From Pseudomonadota bacterium (GTDB lineage: Bacteria; Pseudomonadota; Gammaproteobacteria; Burkholderiales; Burkholderiaceae_B), in assembly GCA_023422555.1 (NCBI GenBank), contig JAFAGQ010000022.1, forward strand, positions 1-11,612: a DNA stretch of 11,612 nt, read 5' to 3'. Every line of letters starts with the position of its first letter. Position 1 is the first letter of the stretch. The translations under genes were made by a program, and so were the position numbers. The notes under the pieces are model-generated. The model searched no databases. It was not told the DNA's origin and saw only the letters and a program-made list of their open reading frames with translations. This document shows, piece after piece, positions 7,040 through 11,612 of this stretch.

Positions 7040-7738
7040 TCACATATCAGCCAGCCGTTTATGCGCCTTCACTACGTGATGAGAGAGCAATTCGGCGCAA
7101 TGCAAGGCTCCCCCGATGTTGTCTGCGTCACGCAGTGCCTGAACAATTTCCTTATGTTCGGCGTTGGACTGGCGACGATGGTCGGCTGTTGACAGATTCT
7201 TCACACGAGCCAGGTGCAATTTCTGAATCACTTCACGATAGCTCTTGGCAATCTCCCGATTGCCGGCGGCCTCAATGAAATGCCAGTGGAAATTAAGATT
7301 CGCGTTGTAATAATCCTGTACGTTGCTCTGTTCAATGGCTTCATCCATTTGCTGCACGCAGACCTGCAGCCGCTTCACGAGTACGAGACGCTCCGTTGCC
7401 GGCAGTTGCGAAACAATCTGCCCGGCGTGGTTGTCCATCAACGCACGAAACTGATACAGGTCATGCACTTCCTCTTCGGACAGCTCACGAATATAAACGC
7501 CGGAATGCTTGCGGGACACAACTAGACCCATGCTTTCCAGCTCGCGCAGGGCCTCCCGAACCGGCACTCGCGACACCTTCATCTGCTCAACCAGATCAGA
7601 CTCGCGCAACGCCTGCCCGGGTGTGAATTTTCCGGACATGATCTGGGTCAGCAAATAATCGCGCACCAGTTTTCCCAATGACGTATCGCGAATGCCTTCA
7701 AATGTCTCCTGACCAACCCGAGCTCCAAGCCAATTCAT
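7040..7738 (-). CDS. GntR-family regulator, FadR/FCD subgroup
   Basis: A 232-residue transcription factor. The winged helix-turn-helix spans about 20-85 (LVRDYLLTQIMSGKFTPGQ, LRESDLVEQMKVSRVPVREAL, GLVVSRKHSGVYI). The FCD ligand/metal domain follows (about 90-225) with FHWHFIEAAGN and His151, His195 and His220/221 as likely metal ligands; the usual Asp four residues before the first His is Asn147 here. AAGGA (7747-7751) is 8 nt upstream of the ATG. A long palindrome directly upstream makes autoregulation likely, and the gene leads the operon with the Bug protein and MmgE/PrpD protein. FCD regulators typically repress until a carboxylate effector binds; repression of this operon and perhaps of the divergent lyase gene is an inference. 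Confidence 0.92.
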   Translation of the reverse strand: MNWLGARVGQETFEGIRDTSLGKLVRDYLLTQIMSGKFTPGQALRESDLVEQMKVSRVPVREALRELESMGLVVSRKHSGVYIRELSEEEVHDLYQFRALMDNHAGQIVSQLPATERLVLVKRLQVCVQQMDEAIEQSNVQDYYNANLNFHWHFIEAAGNREIAKSYREVIQKLHLARVKNLSTADHRRQSNAEHKEIVQALRDADNIGGALHCAELLSHHVVKAHKRLADM

Positions 7739-7752
7739 ATGTGATTTCCTTA

Positions 7753-7784
7753 ATTTCGTATAATTGTATACGATTCTACGAAAT
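7753..7784 (-). promoter_or_regulatory. 32-bp palindrome, likely GntR operator
   Basis: Outer arms ATTTCGTA (7753-7760) and TACGAAAT (7777-7784) are perfect inverted repeats. The centre is GTATAC (7766-7771), and both dyads share the same axis between 7768 and 7769. Over the 32 bp, 14 of 16 pairs match. A second overlapping dyad is CGTATA-ATTG-TATACG (7757-7772). TTGTATACGA fits the kind of site bound by FCD-type GntR proteins. It ends 14 bp before the gntR start codon and overlaps its ribosome-binding region and probable promoter. Confidence 0.7.
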
Positions 7785-7848
7785 CATCAGTTCGGGATAA
7801 CCCTGGAATATTCACAATTGAAATACGGCGGCAAAGATCCGGCATTGA

Positions 7849-7875
7849 GGAGACATATCTCCCTGGCATATCTCC
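7849..7875. repeat. Small hairpin with direct repeat in the gntR-lyase gap
   Basis: GGAGA-CATA-TCTCC (7849-7862) is a perfect 5-bp inverted repeat, and CATATCTCC occurs twice (7854-7862 and 7867-7875), 13 bp apart or just over one helical turn. TTGAGG (7845-7850) and CATATC (7867-7872) with a 16-bp spacer could be a weak promoter for the lyase gene at 7971, in which case this element would sit inside it. Confidence 0.3.
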
Positions 7876-7970
7876 ATCACGTGCGAATCCGATGCTGTGT
7901 CCCATGCTAAGATCAGTCGGCAGGAGAAAATATTCTGACACCTCCTCGAATTCGACAATCAAGGGATCTC

Positions 7971-8810
7971 ATGGCCAAGGCACGCACGATTCAGCAAAAG
8001 CGGGAAGATTTTTATCAGTTGCATCAATCCGGCTGCTTTGTCATACCCAATCCCTGGAATATCGGAACTGCAATATGCCTGCAGCAAATGGGCTTTCCCG
8101 CCATCGCCTCAACCAGTTCCGGTTTTGCGTATGCCAATGGCATGCCTGATGGCACGCAATCGCTAGATGCCATCCTGCCGCATCTGCAGGAATTGGCCAA
8201 CGCCGTGGATATTCCATTGAACGCCGATTTCGAAAATGGCTATGCGCAGGATATTGCTCAAATGCAGGACAACATCCGGCGTTGCGTTGCTACCGGTGTG
8301 TCCGGTCTCTCGATTGAAGACGTGCCACAAGGTGAAAGCGCTGGATTGTATGATTTTGCGCAAGCCGTCAAACGCGTTGAGGCTGCCCGCGATGCGATCG
8401 ATCAGACAGGAGAACGGGTATTACTTACTGCCCGAACCGAAGGCTTTATCCGTGGCGCCCCCGACATTGCAGAAACCACTCGCAGAATTGAAGCTTTTGT
8501 TGACGCTGGTGCCGACTGTCTGTATGCGCCCGGCATCAAAACGCCCGAGCAAATCCGCGCCGTCGTACGCGCTGCAAAGGGCAAGGCGGTAAATGTTCTT
8601 TGCGGCGCTGATCTGGATCTGACCGTGAGCGATCTGGCGAACCTTGGCGTACGACGAATTAGCGTAGGCGGCGCGCTGGCTCGCGTTGCAATGGATAGCT
8701 TCTTAAAAGTTGCACAGCAAATTGCAAAGCAAGGAACCTTCCAGGGTTTCACCGGCATTGTGAGTGGCAGCGATCTGGATAAGCGATTCGAATCGTCATT
8801 ATTAAGCTGA
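7971..8810 (+). CDS. Isocitrate lyase/PEP mutase-family protein
   Basis: A 279-residue (beta/alpha)8 protein of the PEP mutase/isocitrate lyase superfamily. It starts at ATG 7971 with AAGGGA (7961-7966) just upstream. Marks: FVIPNPWNIGTA (23-34), FPAIASTSSGFAYANGMPDG (42-61), the Mg-binding loop NADFENGY (84-91, Asp86), SIEDVP (Glu116-Asp117) and LTARTEG (Arg155). The KKCGH-type catalytic loop of true isocitrate and 2-methylisocitrate lyases is not seen, so this is the shorter branch that includes oxaloacetate- or carboxy-PEP-acting and unassigned members. It could cleave or decarboxylate a 2-oxo or 2-hydroxy acid; the substrate cannot be told. It is divergent from gntR across 232 bp and converges on ada with a 3-bp gap. 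Confidence 0.88.
   Translation: MAKARTIQQKREDFYQLHQSGCFVIPNPWNIGTAICLQQMGFPAIASTSSGFAYANGMPDGTQSLDAILPHLQELANAVDIPLNADFENGYAQDIAQMQDNIRRCVATGVSGLSIEDVPQGESAGLYDFAQAVKRVEAARDAIDQTGERVLLTARTEGFIRGAPDIAETTRRIEAFVDAGADCLYAPGIKTPEQIRAVVRAAKGKAVNVLCGADLDLTVSDLANLGVRRISVGGALARVAMDSFLKVAQQIAKQGTFQGFTGIVSGSDLDKRFESSLLS
8784..8795. repeat. 12-bp perfect palindrome at the 3' end of the lyase gene
   Basis: CGATTCGAATCG is fully self-complementary and lies 15 bp before the lyase stop codon, at the convergent junction with ada. It may be a chance effect of codon use; without a T-run it is not a standard terminator. Confidence 0.35.
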
Positions 8811-8813
8811 AGA

Positions 8814-9899
8814 TCAATCCGTATCCAATGCAGCCTCACGTGCCAGAAGCTCCCGCTTGCGCTCAACGCCCCAGCGATAACCGGAGAGATCTCCATCCCG
8901 CCTCACAACACGATGGCACGGAATGGCAACTGCAATACGATTGGCACCGCAAGCCTGAGCTACTGCCCTGACGGCTCTGGGTGAGCCAATCCGTTCTGCA
9001 ATATCCGAGTAACTGACTGTTGTACCTGGAGGTATCTCGGTAAGCGCACGCCAGACACGTTCCTGAAAAACGGTACCGCGTACATCCAGTGGCAGATTCA
9101 ATCCCATCGAGGGGGCTTCAATAAATCCAACCACCTGCGCCACCAATTTTTCAAAATCGGCATCGCCACCCAGCAGCTGAGCCTTTGGAAACTGATCCTG
9201 CAGCTGACGCAACAGTCTGTCTGGATCGTCTCCGAGCATGATGGCACAAATGCCACGCTGGCTTTGCGCAACCAGAATCGAACCCAGTGTGCTTTGCGCA
9301 ATGGCGAACCGGATATGGGTTCCCTGTCCTCCTGCGCGATATTCACTTGCACGCATGCCCAACAGCTGATCGGATGATTCATAAAATCGGCTATTGGAAT
9401 TGAAGCCAGCTGAGTAAATGGCATCTGTGATTGAGGCACCGGCATCACCAAGGCCTTCACGCAGTCGTTGGGCACGCCAGGCAGAAGCATACTGCCGCGG
9501 TGTGAGCCCGGTTTCCATCCTGAAGACTCGATGGAAATGGTAAACGCTCATTCCCGCATTTCGGGCAAGTTCATCCAGCGAAGGCGGTGTCTGCGCCTGT
9601 TCAATAAATCGGCAGGCTGCTGCGATCAGTTGAGTACGATCCTGGGCCGCAGCGCTTCGATCTGCAACGGCACGACGACTGGCTCGATATCCTGCCGCCT
9701 CTGCACTGGCAGCATTGTCGAAAAAAATGACATTCTTTCTTTTCGGCAGACGGGCCGAGGAACTTGGCCTGCAATAGATGCCTGTAGTTTTGACTGCGTA
9801 TACAAAATGACCATCGGCACGAATATCCCGCGACAGTACCGCCTCCCAGCGGGCATCGTCTGTCAGAAACTGCGGTAATGGCGATTGTGATTTGGACAT
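8814..9899 (-). CDS. ada: Ada-type O6-alkylguanine-DNA alkyltransferase/regulator, zinc site degenerate
   Basis: A 361-residue protein with the full Ada architecture: N-terminal methylphosphotriester domain (about 1-85), AraC-type helix-turn-helix (about 88-188; LDELARNAGMSVYHFHRVFR), and the C-terminal O6-methylguanine methyltransferase domain with active-site Cys328 in IPCHRVV and SGYRWGV after it. E. coli Ada binds Zn through Cys38, 42, 69 and 72. Here only the Cys38 equivalent remains (Cys43 in GIYCRPS); the others are Ser47, Ser74 and Ala77 (RPSSSAR; YRASRRA). The frame is intact and the flanking Ada residues (FVYAVKTTGIYCRPS, NVIFF, AEAAGYR) are conserved, so this is not a frameshift. 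Repair of O6-methylguanine should persist; the methyl-activated transcription switch is doubtful. It is divergent from an MFS exporter and converges with the lyase gene. Confidence 0.93.
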   Translation of the reverse strand: MSKSQSPLPQFLTDDARWEAVLSRDIRADGHFVYAVKTTGIYCRPSSSARLPKRKNVIFFDNAASAEAAGYRASRRAVADRSAAAQDRTQLIAAACRFIEQAQTPPSLDELARNAGMSVYHFHRVFRMETGLTPRQYASAWRAQRLREGLGDAGASITDAIYSAGFNSNSRFYESSDQLLGMRASEYRAGGQGTHIRFAIAQSTLGSILVAQSQRGICAIMLGDDPDRLLRQLQDQFPKAQLLGGDADFEKLVAQVVGFIEAPSMGLNLPLDVRGTVFQERVWRALTEIPPGTTVSYSDIAERIGSPRAVRAVAQACGANRIAVAIPCHRVVRRDGDLSGYRWGVERKRELLAREAALDTD

Positions 9900-9946
9900 T
9901 GATATTTCCGGATTCCCACACAGGTCAGAAGTGACATGTGACCTTC

Positions 9947-9975
9947 AGCATACCCTCGAGTTCAACCGCAAGCAA
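9947..9975 (-). promoter_or_regulatory. Candidate ada promoter
   Basis: On the minus strand, TTGCTT (9975-9970) and TATGCT (9952-9947) are separated by 17 bp, giving a leader of about 40 nt before the ada ATG. The match to the sigma-70 consensus is moderate. The -35 overlaps one arm of the 9965-9990 inverted repeat. A GGTCA-N11-TGACC dyad (9923-9943) lies just downstream. Confidence 0.35.
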
Positions 9976-9990
9976 TCGTTTCCTTGCGGT
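9965..9990. repeat. Perfect 8-bp inverted repeat upstream of ada
   Basis: ACCGCAAG (9965-9972) and CTTGCGGT (9983-9990) flank a 10-bp spacer. There is no T-run on either side, so a regulator site or leader hairpin is likelier than a terminator. It overlaps the proposed ada -35. Confidence 0.5.
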
Positions 9991-10039
9991 CAAATTCCGG
10001 TCATACCGCCCATATTACCTATCCTGTCCGTAATATTTT

Positions 10040-10077
10040 TATCACATAACGTAACAGAACTTTACGATTGTGATAAT
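10040..10077 (+). promoter_or_regulatory. Promoter and nested dyad upstream of the MFS gene
   Basis: TATCACA (10040-10046) and TGTGATA (10069-10075) are perfect inverted repeats that enclose a second pair, CGTAA (10050-10054) and TTACG (10062-10066). The right arm contains an extended -10 (TGT plus GATAAT, 10069-10077), with no good -35. A regulator bound to the dyad would cover the -10 to -38 region of this promoter. Confidence 0.45.
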
Positions 10078-10149
10078 ATGTTGGTTATGCATCCGTGTTA
10101 ACAAAAACAGGAAGATCGGCCTGCCTGGCAAATATGCCTGCAGCAATAA

Positions 10150-10180
10150 GGGATACATGGGATACGCGTATCGGGGGATA
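10150..10180. repeat. GATAC repeat cluster with 12-bp palindrome before the MFS start
   Basis: GGGATAC occurs at 10150-10156 and 10159-10165, and GATACGCGTATC (10161-10172) is a perfect 12-bp palindrome. TATC-GGGG-GATA (10169-10180) overlaps the ribosome-binding GGGGGA (10173-10178). It could be an operator in the 5' leader or a structure that affects initiation. Confidence 0.45.
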
Positions 10181-10188
10181 ACATAATC

Positions 10189-11403
10189 ATGTCACGTAAA
10201 TCGATTGGTTTATTGCCGCAGATCTCCGCCGCCCATATGGTCAGTCATTTTCACATCATGGCGATCCCCGCACTGCTGCCTCTCTTACCCACTACCCTGG
10301 ACGTCACTTTCACGGAACTGGGCATTGCAATCAGTTTGTTCAATATTCTGTCTGCAATCGTGCAAGTCCCTTTTGGATTCGCTGTCGATCGCTACGGTCC
10401 AGGTAACGTGCTTCTGACCGGAGTGGCTCTTGGCAGTGCGAGCTTTTTATGTCTTGCCGTCACACCCAGTTATACGGGCCTGCTCGTTACGATGGCTCTG
10501 GCCGGTATTGCAAATGGGGTCTACCATCCGTCCAACTATGCGCTTCTGGCACGCGGCATTCCAGCTGACCGGCTGGGACGCGCCTTCTCGATTCATACCT
10601 GCGCCGGTTATGTTGGCGGCGCCATCGCTCCGCCTGTTCTGCTAACCGTCGCCATTTACTGGAATCTGGCAACCGCCTTTTTGCTCACGGCATTTTTTGG
10701 AGGCCTGGTCATCCTGCTGATTTCCATGCCGACTACCGGGGAGGACGAGTGGAATCACTCTTCAATCAGAAGAAATCCATCGACTGCCAGGCCAGCCAAC
10801 TTCAGGCTGATGGCGCATGCTATTCCCATTCTCATCGTACTGTTCATCCTATTGAGCCTGAATACCAGTGCATTGGAGAAATTCTCGGTCACCGCATTGG
10901 TGCATGGATTTTCCGTTCCTCTGTCATGGGCGAATGCGGGGCTGACCGCATTTCTTCTTGCGAGCGCCTTTGGTGTATTGACTGGAGGTGAACTGGCCGA
11001 CAGAACCCGCCATCACGCCCTGGTTGCCGCAGCCGCGTTTGCACTTGCTGCAAGTTTTATTGTGCTTGTCGTCCTGCTGCCGCTTTCCTCGCTGGCGCTG
11101 GTAACAATTATGGGGCTGTCCGGCTTTTTCTACGGAATTGTTCCCCCATCCCGGGATATGCTGGTTCGCTCCGTCGCACCGCCCGGGGCAGAAGGCAAAA
11201 CCTTTGGAATTGTCATGACCGGCTTCAATATTGGCAGTGCAATCGGCGCGCCACTATTTGGGTGGTTACTCGATCAGGGACACTACGGCGCTATTTTCTG
11301 GTTCGCCATCATCTTCATGACCACAGCGCTCATCGTGCTGGCCTTCCTGGATCAACACGCGATCAAAGGTCCTCCAACGTCTATCAGACGCGCAAAAATC
11401 TGA
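10189..11403 (+). CDS. MFS exporter, fosmidomycin-resistance (Fsr)-like
   Basis: A 404-residue major facilitator with about 12 hydrophobic helices and a hydrophilic central loop at about 192-215 (GEDEWNHSSIRRN). MFS motif A appears as GFAVDRYGPGNVLLTG (63-78). The fourth helix carries NGVYHPSNYALL (109-120), where Fsr-type proteins have an HP pair in a similar setting, so Fsr-like is the closest assignment I can make. The second half has ALEKFSVTALV, GGELADRTRHH and FFYGIVPPSRDMLVRS. The start is ATG 10189 with GGGGGA 10 nt upstream. It is divergent from ada; dyads in the shared region suggest its own regulator. The exported substrate is unknown and need not be fosmidomycin. It is not a truncated copy. 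Confidence 0.85.
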   Translation: MSRKSIGLLPQISAAHMVSHFHIMAIPALLPLLPTTLDVTFTELGIAISLFNILSAIVQVPFGFAVDRYGPGNVLLTGVALGSASFLCLAVTPSYTGLLVTMALAGIANGVYHPSNYALLARGIPADRLGRAFSIHTCAGYVGGAIAPPVLLTVAIYWNLATAFLLTAFFGGLVILLISMPTTGEDEWNHSSIRRNPSTARPANFRLMAHAIPILIVLFILLSLNTSALEKFSVTALVHGFSVPLSWANAGLTAFLLASAFGVLTGGELADRTRHHALVAAAAFALAASFIVLVVLLPLSSLALVTIMGLSGFFYGIVPPSRDMLVRSVAPPGAEGKTFGIVMTGFNIGSAIGAPLFGWLLDQGHYGAIFWFAIIFMTTALIVLAFLDQHAIKGPPTSIRRAKI

Positions 11404-11487
11404 AGTTGAGATGCGAGCGATGCAATTTTGGCCATTTCGCGCTGTGGTTTACGTGAGTCGACATTTCGCAAATTACGCCTGCTTTCC

Positions 11488-11516
11488 TTGACTGCAGGCA
11501 AAAAATCGCACATAAT
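11488..11516 (+). promoter_or_regulatory. Sigma-70 promoter of the tRNA-Cys gene
   Basis: TTGACT (11488-11493) and CATAAT (11511-11516) with an ideal 17-bp spacer, placing the start about 20 bp before the mature tRNA. No clear terminator of the MFS gene was seen in the remaining 84 bp before it. Confidence 0.7.
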
Positions 11517-11542
11517 GTTTGACTCTTCGTTTATTCCCTAAC

Positions 11543-11612
11543 GGCGCAGTAGCAAAGCGGTTATGCAGCGGATTGCAAATCCGTCCAGAGCGGTTCGACT
11601 CCGCTCTGCGCC
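11543..11612 (+). tRNA. tRNA-Cys (anticodon GCA)
   Basis: Cloverleaf: acceptor stem GGCGCAG (11543-11549) pairs with CTGCGCC (11606-11612). The anticodon stem CGGAT/ATCCG encloses loop TTGCAAA with anticodon GCA (11575-11577). The T arm has the stem AGAGC/GCTCT and the loop start GTTCGA. It closely resembles E. coli tRNA-Cys. The discriminator base and any CCA lie beyond the window. Confidence 0.96.

Noticed and set aside
9601..9921. Alternative minus-strand frame with many Cys (CRC) over the Ada N-terminal domain, considered as a frameshifted zinc site
   Set aside because: The Ada frame stays homologous on both sides of the missing cysteines (GYRA..., then the helix-turn-helix), so no frameshift is needed; the Cys codons in the other frame are coincidental.
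10040..10075. CRP-type site upstream of the MFS gene
   Set aside because: The half-sites are in the order TCACA...TGTGA with a 24-bp gap, the reverse of TGTGA-N6-TCACA, so it does not fit a CRP site.
1..11612. Mobile element, CRISPR array or phage/defence island
   Set aside because: No transposase, integrase, terminal repeats, repeat-spacer series or defence domains were seen. The tRNA-Cys at the right edge could be an integration site, but the flanking sequence lies outside the window.

Overview
The window looks like chromosomal DNA of a betaproteobacterium, most likely Alcaligenaceae (an Advenella- or Bordetella-like organism). The reasons are an orphan Bug/TctC periplasmic binding protein coded without TctAB, a cyo ubiquinol-oxidase end followed by SURF1 and a RegBA-type two-component pair, and moderate GC with TTG/GTG starts. 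The genus is an inference from gene style; no alignment was run.

Left block (1-3116, + strand): the 3' end of cyoD (cytochrome bo ubiquinol oxidase subunit IV), a 144-bp gap with a strong hairpin, a SURF1 oxidase-assembly protein, then a RegB/PrrB-like membrane sensor kinase and a RegA/PrrA-like response regulator that overlap by 4 bp. The kinase keeps the quinone-site heptapeptide GGxxNPF and a cysteine at about the place of the RegB redox cysteine. The oxidase, its assembly factor and a redox sensor are therefore plausibly one functional group.

Next (3117-4577, +): an intergenic stretch with a TATAAT box, then a membrane-anchored metallophosphoesterase. It runs into the oppositely oriented gene so tightly that both stop codons share the 4-bp CTAG.

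Middle block (4574-8810): a minus-strand cluster in the order gntR (FCD-type regulator), a Bug/TctC solute-binding protein and an MmgE/PrpD-family protein, with an isocitrate lyase/PEP mutase-family gene divergent from gntR. A 32-bp near-perfect palindrome centred on GTATAC lies just upstream of gntR and is a very good operator candidate. The gene set resembles a methylcitrate-cycle-like degradation route (a PrpD-like step plus a PrpB-superfamily lyase) for an imported carboxylate of unknown identity.

Right block (8814-11612): ada (minus strand), whose N-terminal domain has lost three of the four zinc cysteines but keeps the methyl-accepting Cys and the C-terminal active-site Cys; a 289-bp divergent promoter region rich in dyads; an Fsr-like MFS exporter; and a tRNA-Cys gene with a clear promoter, cut by the window end just before its discriminator base.

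No mobile element, CRISPR array or clearly new multi-gene system was seen. The most unusual items are the zinc-site-degenerate Ada, the prp-like catabolic module with its palindromic operator, and the dyad-rich promoter region between ada and the MFS gene.
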